Assembly: GCF_900142575.1 (NCBI RefSeq)
Contig: NZ_FRBI01000001.1
Location: 621,014-685,013, forward strand
Length of the DNA stretch: 64,000 nucleotides
DNA from: Actinacidiphila paucisporea
Lineage (GTDB): Bacteria; Actinomycetota; Actinomycetes; Streptomycetales; Streptomycetaceae
Direction of reading: 5' to 3'
The translations under genes and the position numbers were made by a program. The notes beneath the pieces were generated by a model. That model was not told the origin of the DNA, ran no database searches, and worked only from the letters and a program-made list of their open reading frames with translations. Numbering within the stretch: the first letter of the stretch is position 1; the number at the start of each line of letters is the position of its first letter. Below, in pieces: positions 38,497-47,379 of the stretch.

Positions 38497-39776
38497 GACT
38501 GGTCGGCCTGCGGCTGGTCGCCTTGCTGGTGGCCGGCCTGCTGCGGGACCGGGCGGGGTGTGTAGTCCGCGAGGGGCTGGGAGCCGAGGTCGGGGCGGAC
38601 CGCGCCGAGGATCGGGTTGGCGGCGATCGGGGAGACCTGGACCACCGTGCCGGTGTGCGGGGCCTGGATGACCAGGCCGTCGCCGATGTAGAGGGCCACA
38701 TGGGTGGCGCCGGGGAAGTAGACGACCAGGTCGCCGGGGCGCAGCAGCGACAGCGGCACGTGCGGCAGCCGCGCCCACTGCTCCTCCGCCGTGCGCGGGA
38801 TCGGGACGCCGGCGTGCGACCAGGCCTGCGAGGTCAGGCCCGAGCAGTCGAAGGACCTGGGGCCCTCGGCGCCCCACACGTAGGGCTTGCCGAGCTGCTG
38901 GAAGGCGTAGCCGATGGCCCGGTCGCCGGTCGTCGAGGGCGCCCGCCGGGCCGCGTCGGGGCCGAGCGCCTTGGAGTCCATGAATTCCTGCTGGGCCTTG
39001 TCCGCGCCCTGCTTCTCCAGCGCCTGCAGCTCGCTGATCTGCACCCCGCTGAGTCCGGCGAGCAGCCCCTCGACCTGCCGCAGATGCGTCTCGACCTGCG
39101 TCTTCTGCGCGGCCTGCTTGTTCTGCGCGACCTGGGCGGCGTCCAGTGCCCGCTGCGCCTGCGCATTGAGCGCGGCCAGCCGCTTCTCGCCCGCGGTCAG
39201 GCCGTTCACGACGTCCTGCTGGTGCCCGACGGCACGCTGGGCGATGTGCAGGACCCCGAAGAAGTCCTGCGGGGTCTCGCCGTCCAGCATCGACAGGTAC
39301 GGCGACACCCCGCCGCTGCGGTACAGCTGCCGGGCCATCAGCCCGACCTGGTCCCGTCCGGCGACGACCTGCGACCGCTGCGCGGCGAGCTGCGTGTCCA
39401 GTGCCCGCGCCTTGACGCGCTGCTGGTCGGCGGACTCCTTGGCCTTGTTGTACGCCTCGGTGGCCGTCTCCGTCTGCTGGTAGAGGCTCTGGAGCTGGTT
39501 CAGCAGGTCGGGCAGCGAGCCCGGGTCCGCGGTCCCGGTGGGCGTCGGCACGGCCTCGGCCGGACCGCTCGCACCGGCCGCACCACCGGCACCCGGGTCG
39601 GGCGGCGCGGCCTCGGTGGCCGCGGGCTGTGTGGCCGAGGGCGACGGGACCGGCGGGTCGTACGGCCGCGCCGCGGCCCGCTGCGCTGCGGGCAGCGACA
39701 GGGCCGCGGAGGCGAGCAGCGCTCCGCACACGGCGGCGCCACGAAGCCACGTCCTGGTCGTCCCGACCACCTGCAT
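38472..39776 (-). CDS. Secreted NlpC/P60 peptidoglycan endopeptidase
   Basis: 434-residue exported cell-wall hydrolase. After the signal peptide (LRGAAVCGALLASAALSLPAAQRAAA) comes a Pro/Ala-rich region and a long coiled coil (~100-260) like RipA/CwlO-type regulatory domains. The C-terminal NlpC/P60 domain begins near 295 (GDRAIGYAFQQLGKPYVWGAEGPRSFDCSGLTSQAW with catalytic Cys; GDLVVYFPGATHVALYIGDG with catalytic His). ATG 39776 has GGAGG 8 bases upstream. Its last 25 bases overlap the convergent StyA-like gene. It probably cleaves D-Glu-mDAP/LL-DAP stem-peptide bonds during wall remodelling. Confidence 0.92.
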   Translation of the reverse strand: MQVVGTTRTWLRGAAVCGALLASAALSLPAAQRAAARPYDPPVPSPSATQPAATEAAPPDPGAGGAAGASGPAEAVPTPTGTADPGSLPDLLNQLQSLYQQTETATEAYNKAKESADQQRVKARALDTQLAAQRSQVVAGRDQVGLMARQLYRSGGVSPYLSMLDGETPQDFFGVLHIAQRAVGHQQDVVNGLTAGEKRLAALNAQAQRALDAAQVAQNKQAAQKTQVETHLRQVEGLLAGLSGVQISELQALEKQGADKAQQEFMDSKALGPDAARRAPSTTGDRAIGYAFQQLGKPYVWGAEGPRSFDCSGLTSQAWSHAGVPIPRTAEEQWARLPHVPLSLLRPGDLVVYFPGATHVALYIGDGLVIQAPHTGTVVQVSPIAANPILGAVRPDLGSQPLADYTPRPVPQQAGHQQGDQPQADQSYGAVADR

Positions 39777-40063
39777 CCCGGCTGTCCTCCCTGTGACGAT
39801 CACTCAGGATCGTGTCATAGGTTGTCATATCTTCGACAGCAGGAAAGGGTGATTTCGCCCAAGTGGGTCACTCCGACGGGTGATCGTCTCGCCTCGTCCC
39901 GCGCCCTTCCCCACCCGTTCACTCTCACACCGCCACAGCTGCCCCCCAAGCACCGACGCACCGCCGCGGCGACGCCACCCGTGTGGCGGGCGCGCGCAAG
40001 CGTACGGCCCGGTCGCCGCCCTCGGGACCGAGCCGTACGCGTCTGGGGGGTGCCGCCCGGGGG

Positions 40064-41716
40064 TCAGCCGAAGTAGTGGTGGAAGTTGTTGCTGAACTCC
40101 CAGTTGCCGAAGTGGTCCCAGTTGATCGACCAGGTCATCAGGCCGCGCAGGGCGGGCCATTGGCCGTGGGTGGTGTAGCTGCCGCAGCTGGTCTTCTTCG
40201 TCAGGCAGTCGAGGGCCTGGTCGACGGTGGCGGGGGCGGTGTAGCCGTTGCCCGCGTTCGTGGTCGCGGGCAGGCCGATGGCCACCTGGGAGGGGGCCAG
40301 GGCCGGGAACATGTTGGCCGTGTTGCCCGCCACCGGGAAGCCGGTGAGGAGCATGTCGGTCATCGCGATGTGGAAGTCCGCGCCGCCCATGCTGTGGTAC
40401 TGGTTGTCCAGGCCCATGATCGAGCCGGAGTTGTAGTCCTGGACGTGCAGCAGCGTCAGGTCGCCCCGCATCGCGTAAATCACCGGCAGGTAGGCGCCCG
40501 CCCGCGGGTCCTGGCCGCCGAACGGGCCGGAGCCGTAGAACTGGTAGCCGAGCTGCACGAAGAAGGTCTCCGGCGCCATCGTCAGCACGAAGCCGCTGCC
40601 GTAGCGGGCCTTGAGGGTCTTCAGCGCCGAGATCAGGTTGACGATCACCGGGGTGGTGGGGTTCTTGAAGTCGGTGTCGCCGGTGTTCAGGGACAGCGAG
40701 TGGCCCTCGAAGTCGATGTCGATGCCGTTCAGGCCCCAGGTGTCGATGATGCCGCTCACCGAGGAGACGAAGGCGTCCCGCGCGGCGGTGGTGGTCAGCT
40801 GCACCTCGCCGTTGGCGCCGCCGATGGACAGCAGCACCTTCTTGCCCTTGGCCTGCTTGGCCTTGATCGCGGCCTTGAAGTCGGCGTCCGACTCGACCGA
40901 GGGGCACTCGGCGACCGAGCACCGGGTGAAGTGGATGCTGCCCGAGGTCGGCGAGCTGGTCTCGCCGAAGGCCAGGTCGATGACGTCCCAGCTGTCGGGT
41001 ACGTCGGCCAGGCGGGTGTAGCCGGAGCCGTTGGCGAAGGTCTCGTGCAGGTAGCCGACCAGGGCGTGCGTCGGCAGCCCGCCGGAGGGCGGCGGCGACG
41101 TCGGGGGAGTGGTGGGCGGGGTGGTGGGAGGCGTCGTCGGCGGGGTGGTGGGGGGAGTGGTCGGGGGAGTGGTCGGCGGGGTCGTGGGGGGCGTGGTGGT
41201 GCCGCCGCCCGGGCCCTGGAGCGAGATGTCGTCGGCCAGGTAGGCGGGCTGCCCGTACCAGCCGTGGACGTAGACCGCCGCGCTGGTCTGGCCGGCGCCG
41301 GTGGTGAACGACACGCTCAACGGCGCGTATCCGCTGCCCGTGCCGGGTGTCCAGGTGCTGGTGCCGCCGTCCACGCCGATGTAGACGTAGCTGCCCTTGA
41401 CCTGCGCGGTCAGCGTGTACGTGGTGTTGGGCGCGACGCTCACGGTCTGCTTGCACTGGCCGGTGGCGGAGGAGGAGGGCACGCCCTGGAGTGCGTAGGT
41501 CCCGCTGTGCGCCTGCCCGCTGACGGCGGTGGCGCCCGCGTCGCAGCTCCAGCCGCTCAGATTCCCGGACTCGAAGCCGCCGTTGGCCAGGAACTCCCCG
41601 GCGCTCGCGGTCGGGGCCAGGGCGACCAGGCCGCCGACGGCCACGGCGCCGGCGAGGGCGGCGGAGGCGGCCGCCAGCGATCTTCTGCTGCTTCTTCTGC
41701 GGGGCATGGCGAGCAT
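40064..41716 (-). CDS. Secreted GH18 chitinase with N-terminal carbohydrate-binding domain
   Basis: 550-residue exported enzyme. A signal peptide with twin Arg-rich start (MPRRRSSRRSLAAASAAL...APTASAG) is followed by a beta-sandwich CBM-like domain (EFLANGGFESGNLSGWSCD to YLADDISLQGPG, ~42-170), a repeated TTPPTTPP linker (~172-210), and a GH18 catalytic domain with NGIDIDFEG (DxxDxDxE motif, Glu acid) and LLSIGGANG; MTWSINWDHFGNW closes it. It degrades chitin. The ATG at 41716 has AAGGAG 8 bases upstream; a second ATG at 41707 is close behind. DasR-like boxes lie in the promoter. Confidence 0.93.
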   Translation of the reverse strand: MLAMPRRRSSRRSLAAASAALAGAVAVGGLVALAPTASAGEFLANGGFESGNLSGWSCDAGATAVSGQAHSGTYALQGVPSSSATGQCKQTVSVAPNTTYTLTAQVKGSYVYIGVDGGTSTWTPGTGSGYAPLSVSFTTGAGQTSAAVYVHGWYGQPAYLADDISLQGPGGGTTTPPTTPPTTPPTTPPTTPPTTPPTTPPTTPPTSPPPSGGLPTHALVGYLHETFANGSGYTRLADVPDSWDVIDLAFGETSSPTSGSIHFTRCSVAECPSVESDADFKAAIKAKQAKGKKVLLSIGGANGEVQLTTTAARDAFVSSVSGIIDTWGLNGIDIDFEGHSLSLNTGDTDFKNPTTPVIVNLISALKTLKARYGSGFVLTMAPETFFVQLGYQFYGSGPFGGQDPRAGAYLPVIYAMRGDLTLLHVQDYNSGSIMGLDNQYHSMGGADFHIAMTDMLLTGFPVAGNTANMFPALAPSQVAIGLPATTNAGNGYTAPATVDQALDCLTKKTSCGSYTTHGQWPALRGLMTWSINWDHFGNWEFSNNFHHYFG

Positions 41717-41762
41717 GGCGGCTGCTCCTTCTGTGGGGGGCGGGGCGCTCACCGCGCAGCAA

Positions 41763-41800
41763 ACAGGTTTAGACCAATCGTGTCAATGGTCCGGACCAAA
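41763..41800 (-). promoter_or_regulatory. Two DasR-like (dre) boxes flanking a -35 element
   Basis: On the minus strand, TTTGGTCCGGACCATT (41800-41785) and ATTGGTCTAAACCTGT (41778-41763) both resemble the dre consensus ACTGGTCTAGACCACT. TTGACA lies between them (41786-41781), consistent with the classic chitinase promoter where direct repeats bracket the -35 box. GlcNAc-responsive repression of the GH18 gene by DasR is likely. Confidence 0.8.
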
Positions 41801-41815
41801 GTCCCCGCCGCCGCG

Positions 41816-42055
41816 TCAGCCCCGCTTCGACCACGGCCACTTCGGCCCCGGCGGCGGCTTTCCGTCCGGCGCGTACACGAACACCCACGGCGTGCGGTTC
41901 CTGCCCCGCTCCCCGTGCGCCCGGTGGTAGACGTACGTCCGCTCCCCGGCCGGCACGGTGTACGCCTTGGGCGGCTGGCCCGTCATCCCCACGATGACCT
42001 CGATGCTGCGCCCGTCGAGCGGGCCCCCGACGAACTCGCACGCCTCATGCCTCAC
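41816..42055 (-). CDS. Small conserved hypothetical protein
   Basis: 79-residue soluble protein with Trp/Pro-rich C-terminus (TPWVFVYAPDGKPPPGPKWPWSKRG) and the segment ACEFVGGPLDGRSIEVIVGMTGQP, which looks like a conserved actinobacterial family. GTG start at 42055. Divergent from the TetR gene (78 bases). Function not recognised. Confidence 0.6.
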   Translation of the reverse strand: MRHEACEFVGGPLDGRSIEVIVGMTGQPPKAYTVPAGERTYVYHRAHGERGRNRTPWVFVYAPDGKPPPGPKWPWSKRG

Positions 42056-42132
42056 CGGCCCACTTTCCCACGTCCCGCGGGCGCGTCCCCGAGGGACACC
42101 CCCGGCGCGAGGGGGCGCCGTACTCTGGGGCC

Positions 42133-42876
42133 ATGAGCAGCAGTGCGGCGCCGGCGTACCGCCGGATGAGTGTGGAGGAGCGCCGCGCGCAGCTGTTGAG
42201 GTCCGCGGTGGACCTCTTCGGGCACCGCAGGCCGGAAGACGTGTCGATCGACGACGTCGCCGCGGCCGCGGGCGTCTCCAGGCCGCTGGTCTACCGCTAC
42301 TTCCCCGGCGGGAAGCAGCAGCTCTACGAGGCCGCGGTGCACGGCGCGGCCGAGGAGCTGATCGGGCGGTTCGCCGTGCCGTCGCAGGGCCCGCCCACCG
42401 GGCGGCTGGCGGCGGCGCTCGACCGCTACCTGGCCTACGTGGACGAGCACGCGCCGGCGTACGGCGCGCTGCTGGGGGGTGGCGGGGTCGCGGAGACCAG
42501 CCGCACCGGTGCGATCGTGGACGGCGTACGCCGCCGCGCCGGCGAGCAGGTGCTGCGCCATCTCGGCGTGACGGACCCGGGACCGCGCCTGGCGATGATG
42601 GTGCGGTCGTGGATCGCCTCGGTCGAGGCGGTCTCGCTGATCTGGATCGACGAGGGCCGCCGCCCGCCGGTGGGGGAGCTGCGGGACTGGCTGGTCGACC
42701 ACTTCATCGGGCTGCTGCTGGTGACCGCGACCACCGACCCGGAGGCGGCGGAGGCCGCGGCCCGCGCGCTCCCGCAGGAGACCCGCGACAGTCCGGCGGG
42801 CGCCCTGCTGGCCCGCCTGGCCCCGCTGGGGCCGGCGGCGGCGCACCTGCTCGGCGGGGACGGGGCGACCCCGTAG
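42133..42876 (+). CDS. TetR-family transcriptional regulator
   Basis: 247-residue regulator with a TetR N-terminal helix-turn-helix: RRAQLLRSAVDLFGHRRPEDVSIDDVAAAAGVSRPLVYRYFPGGKQQLYEAAV (residues ~17-70). The C-terminal ligand-binding half is helical and unassigned. Its neighbours are two diiron proteins, so they are its plausible targets. ATG 42133. Confidence 0.9.
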   Translation: MSSSAAPAYRRMSVEERRAQLLRSAVDLFGHRRPEDVSIDDVAAAAGVSRPLVYRYFPGGKQQLYEAAVHGAAEELIGRFAVPSQGPPTGRLAAALDRYLAYVDEHAPAYGALLGGGGVAETSRTGAIVDGVRRRAGEQVLRHLGVTDPGPRLAMMVRSWIASVEAVSLIWIDEGRRPPVGELRDWLVDHFIGLLLVTATTDPEAAEAAARALPQETRDSPAGALLARLAPLGPAAAHLLGGDGATP

Positions 42877-42953
42877 GGACCCGGCCACCGTCGGGCGACC
42901 GGGCCCGAGGCGATCCGCCGTCAGGCGACCAGCCCTCAGGGGAGACCCCGCCG

Positions 42954-43847
42954 TCAGGCGACCAGGCCCGAGGCCCGCCACATGCGCCTGCTCGGGCCCC
43001 GTATCAGCCCGATCTCGTCGAAGAACTCCATGAGCCGCTTCGCGGACTGCCGCATCACGTCCTGCCGGTGCGGGCTGGCCGCCGCCAGGTGCGCGGCGTA
43101 CTTCGGGTCGAGGCCGACCGAGGCGTAGACCTGCGGGCTGATCAGGGAGCGGGCGATGACGCGGGCGGCCTGGGCCGAGGACAGGCGGGTGAGTTCGATC
43201 TCCCAGCGCGGCGCGGTGGCCATCTGGCGGCGCAACTCCTCGCGGGCGTAGCGGATGTGGCGGGCCTCCTCCACCACGTGGATGCGGGTGATGCCCCGCA
43301 CCAGCGGCTGGACCCGCTCGTCGGGGAAGGTCAGCCGCTGCATCCAGTCGAGGATCTCCTCGGCCAGCAGGGTGCCGGTGAAGGAACCGGGGGTCGTGGA
43401 CACCGTCTTGAGGACCCGGCCGAGCTGGATGTCGAGCCGCGAGGGCCGGTAGGCGGGCGTGCCCATCTTCGTGACCGCGCGGGCGAACATCTTGGAGTGC
43501 CGGCACTCGTCGGCGATCTCGGTGAGGGCGTAGCGGACGTGGCCGCTGGTGGGGTCGAGGTCGTAGGTGTGGCGGAGCAGCAGCTGCATGAGGATCGTCT
43601 CGAACCAGACCCCGATCGAGCACAGGGACGCGGCCTCGTGGCGGCTCAGCGCGATGCGCTGCTCCTCGGACATGTGGGTCCACAGCGGGGTGTCGTAGAG
43701 CGAGACCAGCTCCGGCGGCCAGAACCAGCGGCCGTCCTCGAAGGGCGCGTCCCAGTCCAGTTCGGTGTCGGGGTCGAAGGAGTGCTTCGCGGACGCCGCG
43801 AGGAGGCGTTCCGCGGTCTTCTCGCGGTCGGTCAGTGTGGCGTCCAT
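42954..43847 (-). CDS. AurF-type diiron oxygenase
   Basis: 297-residue diiron protein of the AurF (p-aminobenzoate N-oxygenase) type. Ligand motifs on four helices are visible: LSRHEAASLC, LTEIADECRHSKMFARA (ExxH), LLAEEILDW and VEEARHIRYAREELRR (ExxH). No signal peptide. ATG 43847, GGAGG about 12 bases upstream. It is divergent from the ferritin-like gene 44031 and convergent with the TetR gene. Substrate unknown: it may N- or C-oxygenate an aryl compound or protect against oxidants. Confidence 0.85.
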   Translation of the reverse strand: MDATLTDREKTAERLLAASAKHSFDPDTELDWDAPFEDGRWFWPPELVSLYDTPLWTHMSEEQRIALSRHEAASLCSIGVWFETILMQLLLRHTYDLDPTSGHVRYALTEIADECRHSKMFARAVTKMGTPAYRPSRLDIQLGRVLKTVSTTPGSFTGTLLAEEILDWMQRLTFPDERVQPLVRGITRIHVVEEARHIRYAREELRRQMATAPRWEIELTRLSSAQAARVIARSLISPQVYASVGLDPKYAAHLAAASPHRQDVMRQSAKRLMEFFDEIGLIRGPSRRMWRASGLVA

Positions 43848-43889
43848 GCCGAACGGGCCTCCGGTGCACGAGGGTTACCTGCGGTACGG

Positions 43890-43901
43890 GTCTTATGAGA
43901 C
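43890..43901. promoter_or_regulatory. Palindrome in the divergent diiron-gene promoter
   Basis: GTCTTATGAGAC, a 12-bp inverted repeat (arms GTCT/AGAC, centre TATG) and a nearby minus-strand TTGACA (43911-43906), within 183 bases between two divergent genes. It is a candidate TetR operator for the regulator at 42133. Confidence 0.35.
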
Positions 43902-44030
43902 TCTGTGTCAACAAGGCCGTCAAGCCCCCGCGCACGATCCGGCCGGGGCCGGCCGTCGCAGTGAACGAGCCGCCGGGCCGCCCAGCGGGCGCCCGGCGGC
44001 GAGTGAGCGCCACGAAGGAGGGAGCCGCCC

Positions 44031-45143
44031 ATGTCGACGGAAGGCCGCTACACCACCCCGCCCACCGAGTGGACCTGGCAGGTGCCGGCCCACGGCTCGG
44101 CCCGCTTCTCCTGGGAGTACGACGACGGCCGCGACCGGCTGCTCGCGCTCTACCAGAAGGGCAAGGACAAGCAGTGGGACGCGGTCCGCCGGATCGACTG
44201 GGACCTGGAGGTCGACCCGTACGACCCGCTGGGCACCCCCGACGAGGCCATGTCGCTGTACGGCACCCGCTACTGGGACGCGATGTCGGACCGGGACCGC
44301 GGGCTGCTGCGGCAGCACTACACCTCCTGGCAGTTCAGCCAGTTCCTGCACGGCGAGCAGGGCGCCATGGTGTGCGCGGCCCGGATCGTGGAGTCGGTGC
44401 CCGACCTGGACGCCAAGTTCTACTCCGCCACCCAGACCATGGACGAGGCTCGGCACGCCGAGATATACGGCCGCTTCCTGCACGAGAAGATCGGCATGCT
44501 CTACCCGATCGACGACAACCTCCAGGCGCTGCTCGGCGACACCCTGCGCGACTCGCGCTGGGACATGCCCTACCTCGGCATGCAGGTGCTCATCGAGGGA
44601 CTGGCGCTGGCCGCCTTCGGCATGATCCGCGACACGACCGACAAGCCGCTGCCCAAGCAGATCCTCGCCTACGTCATGCAGGACGAGGCCCGCCACGTGG
44701 CCTTCGGGCGGATGGCGCTGCGGGACTACTACCAGCAGCTCACCGACGCCGAACTGCGCGAGCGCGAGGAGTTCGTGATCGAGGGCTGCTACCTGATGCG
44801 GGACCGGCTGCGCGGTCTTGAGGTGCTGGAGAACTTCGGCGTCCCCACCGCGGAGGCGGCCGAGCTGACCGAGAAGTCGGAATTCCTGCGCCTGTTCAGG
44901 AAGCTGCTCTTCTCCCGGATCGTGCCCTGCGTGAAGGACATCGGGCTGTGGGGGCCGCGGCTGCAGCAGGCCTACGTCGACCTGGGCGTCTTCGACCTCG
45001 GCGACTCCAACCTGGACCTGCTCATGACCGAGGACGAGGAGATCGCCGAGCGGATGGACGCCGAGCGCTTCGCCGCCGAGGAGGACGCCCGGGTGGCGGA
45101 GGTCGAGGAAACCATCGCCCAGGGCGCCGACAGCGCGCCGTAG
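44031..45143 (+). CDS. Ferritin-like diiron protein (R2-like)
   Basis: 370-residue protein of the ferritin-like superfamily. Four-helix iron ligands are seen: FLHGEQGAMVCA, TMDEARHAEIYGRFL (first ExxH), LIEGLALAAFGM and MQDEARHVAFGRMALRDYY (second ExxH), spaced as in R2/R2lox-like proteins. The first ~70 residues include Trp/Tyr-rich segments. Acidic C-terminus (TEDEEIAERMDAERFAAEEDARVAEVEETI). Divergent from the AurF-type gene, sharing its promoter region. It probably binds an Fe/Fe or Mn/Fe cofactor for oxidation chemistry, role unknown. Confidence 0.8.
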   Translation: MSTEGRYTTPPTEWTWQVPAHGSARFSWEYDDGRDRLLALYQKGKDKQWDAVRRIDWDLEVDPYDPLGTPDEAMSLYGTRYWDAMSDRDRGLLRQHYTSWQFSQFLHGEQGAMVCAARIVESVPDLDAKFYSATQTMDEARHAEIYGRFLHEKIGMLYPIDDNLQALLGDTLRDSRWDMPYLGMQVLIEGLALAAFGMIRDTTDKPLPKQILAYVMQDEARHVAFGRMALRDYYQQLTDAELREREEFVIEGCYLMRDRLRGLEVLENFGVPTAEAAELTEKSEFLRLFRKLLFSRIVPCVKDIGLWGPRLQQAYVDLGVFDLGDSNLDLLMTEDEEIAERMDAERFAAEEDARVAEVEETIAQGADSAP

Positions 45144-45160
45144 GATCGTACGCTTGTCCG

Positions 45161-46336
45161 ATGACGGACACCGGACCGATATCGCGGCGCGCCCAACGCC
45201 GGGCCAGGGCGCGTCGCCGGCGCCGAAGAAACGCGGCGGTCGGGGCGTCCGTGCTGCTCCTCGCGGCGGTGGCGACCGGCTGGGCGGTCTACGGCCGCGG
45301 CGGCAGCCCCGCCGACGCCGCCGCCCGCCAGGTCGCGGCCCCCGGAACGGCCCCGGCGGCGGCGCACCCGGCGAAGCCCGCCGCCAAGGCGCCCGCCGAA
45401 CCGGCCGGGACCGTCACCCTCGCCTTCGCCGGCGACGTCCACTTCACCGAGCGCACCGCGGACCGGCTCGGCGTGGACCCCGCGCTCGGCCCGATGTCCA
45501 CCGCCCTGTCCGCCGCCGACTTCGCGATGGTCAACCTGGAGAGCGCGATCACCTCCCGCGGCACCGCGCAGCCGAAGAAATACCACTTCCGCACCACCCC
45601 GGCCGCGCTCGGCGCCCTGAAGCGCTCGGGGATCGACGCGGTGACGATGGCCAACAACCACGCCGTCGACTACGGCGCGCAGGGCCTGCAGGACAGCCTC
45701 GCCGCCCAGGCGTCCGCCCCCATCCCGGTACTCGGCATCGGCGCCGACGAGACCGCCGCCTACCGGCCGTACGTCACCACGATCAACGGCGTACGCCTCG
45801 CGGTGGTCGCCGCCAGCCAGGTCCAGGACTACACCAACCAGGCCTTCAGGGCGGGCCCCGACCGCCCCGGCATCGCCTCCGCGCTGGACCGGCCGCGGCT
45901 GCTGCGGGCCGTCAGGGACGCCAAGCGGCAGGCGGACGTGGTCGTGGTCTACCTGCACTGGGGCACCGAGGGGCAGAACTGCCCGGGACCCGAGCAGAAG
46001 TCGATCGCCGCCGACCTGTCGCAGGCCGGCGCGACCGCGGTCGTCGGCACCCACGCCCATGTGATGCTCGGCTCCGGCATGCTCGGGCCGACCTATGTCG
46101 CCTACGGCTTCGGCAACTTCCTCTGGTACGGCTCCTCGCCCTACCCGCACTCCGACCAGACCGGGGTGACCACCCTGACCGTCACCCGCGGCAAGGTCGC
46201 CAGGGCGGTCTTCACCCCCGCCCTGGTCGACGGCAACGGCGTGCCGCAGCCGCAGACCGGTAGCGCGGGCACCGCCATCACCGACCGGTACGCCCAACTG
46301 CGCGGTTGTACGGGCCTGGCGACCGCTCCGCACTGA
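45161..46336 (+). CDS. CapA-family membrane-anchored metallophosphoesterase-like protein
   Basis: 391-residue protein: Arg-rich cytoplasmic start (RRAQRRARARRRRRRN), a transmembrane helix (AAVGASVLLLAAVATGWAVY, ~29-48), an Ala/Pro linker, then a CapA/PgsA fold with VTLAFAGDVHFTER, MVNLESAIT, DAVTMANNHAVDYG, VVVYLHWGTEG and VVGTHAHVMLG metal-ligand motifs. CapA proteins are linked to poly-gamma-glutamate or other capsule synthesis/export. ATG at 45161 is preceded by 17 bases after the ferritin-like gene stop. Followed by polysaccharide deacetylase, together an envelope cluster. Confidence 0.88.
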   Translation: MTDTGPISRRAQRRARARRRRRRNAAVGASVLLLAAVATGWAVYGRGGSPADAAARQVAAPGTAPAAAHPAKPAAKAPAEPAGTVTLAFAGDVHFTERTADRLGVDPALGPMSTALSAADFAMVNLESAITSRGTAQPKKYHFRTTPAALGALKRSGIDAVTMANNHAVDYGAQGLQDSLAAQASAPIPVLGIGADETAAYRPYVTTINGVRLAVVAASQVQDYTNQAFRAGPDRPGIASALDRPRLLRAVRDAKRQADVVVVYLHWGTEGQNCPGPEQKSIAADLSQAGATAVVGTHAHVMLGSGMLGPTYVAYGFGNFLWYGSSPYPHSDQTGVTTLTVTRGKVARAVFTPALVDGNGVPQPQTGSAGTAITDRYAQLRGCTGLATAPH

Positions 46337-46482
46337 TACGTCCTGATCGTGTAACGACCCCCTGGGCGCGGGACGGTGGCGGAACCGTACCCTGGGCGAC
46401 CGCATCTATCCGTGCGCAGGCCGCACCGGACGCGGAACTGCGAAACGGGACGGGCGACGACGTGGGCGGGCGGTCACACATC

Positions 46483-47355
46483 ATGGCGGGACGGCGGATA
46501 TCCCTGGGGCGCTTGGCGCCCGGACGGTTCAAGAGCGCACCGCAGGCGGCGGTGATAGGCGTCGCGGTGGCGGTGGTGCTGATCGCGGCGCTGGTCTCGG
46601 CGCTGCTGGCGCCCGGCGGCGGGGGCGGCGACGCGGCGGCCGCCTCGCCCGGCGACAACAAGGGCGGCACCACCCAGCAGGCCCCGGTGCCGCCCAACTC
46701 GTCCGGCACGCACACCCCGACGGGCGCCCCGCCCAGCACCGTCGCCGCGGTGCCCGACTCGATCCAGCACCTGGCCGAGGCGCCCGGCAGGGCCGTCAAC
46801 ATCACCATCGACGACGGCCCCGACCCGCAGTGGACCCCCCAGGTCCTGACGGTGCTCAAGCGGCACCACGTGCACGCGACCTTCTGCATGATCGGCCCGC
46901 AGGCGAAAGCCAACCCCCTCCTGGTCCGCCGGGTCGTGGCCGAGGGCCACCGGCTGTGCGACCACACCGTCACCCACGACGAGTCGATGGACCACAAGCC
47001 CTTCGCGTACCAGAAGAAGGAGATCATGGACGCCCTCGACATGATCGAGGACGCGTCCGGCGGCGCCCCCGTGCAGTACTACCGGGCACCCGGCGGCGCC
47101 TTCACCCCGGCCAGCCGCGCGCTCGCCGCGCAGCACGGGATGCGGCCGCTGGGCTGGAACGTCGACACCAAGGACTTCTCCCGGCCCGGCGTCGGCGCCA
47201 TCGTGGCCACTGTCAAGAACGAGATATCCAACGGGCCGACGATCCTCTTCCACGACGGCGGCGGCAACCGCAGCCAGACCGTGACGGCACTGGACCAGAC
47301 GCTGACCTGGCTGGCCCAGCGCGGCTACGCCTTCAGCTTCCCCAAGGTCCGCTGA
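46483..47355 (+). CDS. NodB-type polysaccharide deacetylase (membrane-anchored)
   Basis: 290-residue protein: hydrophobic segment VIGVAVAVVLIAALVSALLA (~22-41) then a Gly/Pro/Thr-rich stalk and a NodB domain with ITIDDGPDPQWTP (catalytic Asp pair), HTVTHDES (zinc H-x3-H), RAPGGAF and LFHDGGG. It would remove N- or O-acetyl groups from a wall or surface glycan. The ATG at 46483 is a reasonable start; GTG at 46462 is an alternative with a similarly weak ribosome-binding site. Confidence 0.85.
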   Translation: MAGRRISLGRLAPGRFKSAPQAAVIGVAVAVVLIAALVSALLAPGGGGGDAAAASPGDNKGGTTQQAPVPPNSSGTHTPTGAPPSTVAAVPDSIQHLAEAPGRAVNITIDDGPDPQWTPQVLTVLKRHHVHATFCMIGPQAKANPLLVRRVVAEGHRLCDHTVTHDESMDHKPFAYQKKEIMDALDMIEDASGGAPVQYYRAPGGAFTPASRALAAQHGMRPLGWNVDTKDFSRPGVGAIVATVKNEISNGPTILFHDGGGNRSQTVTALDQTLTWLAQRGYAFSFPKVR

Positions 47356-47379
47356 CACGACCCGCTTTGCTGCTAGGGC

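Noticed and set aside
39777..40063. Possible c-di-AMP (ydaO) riboswitch before the NlpC/P60 gene
   Set aside because: Some Streptomyces cell-wall hydrolases have one, but none of its conserved core is seen in this 287-base stretch.
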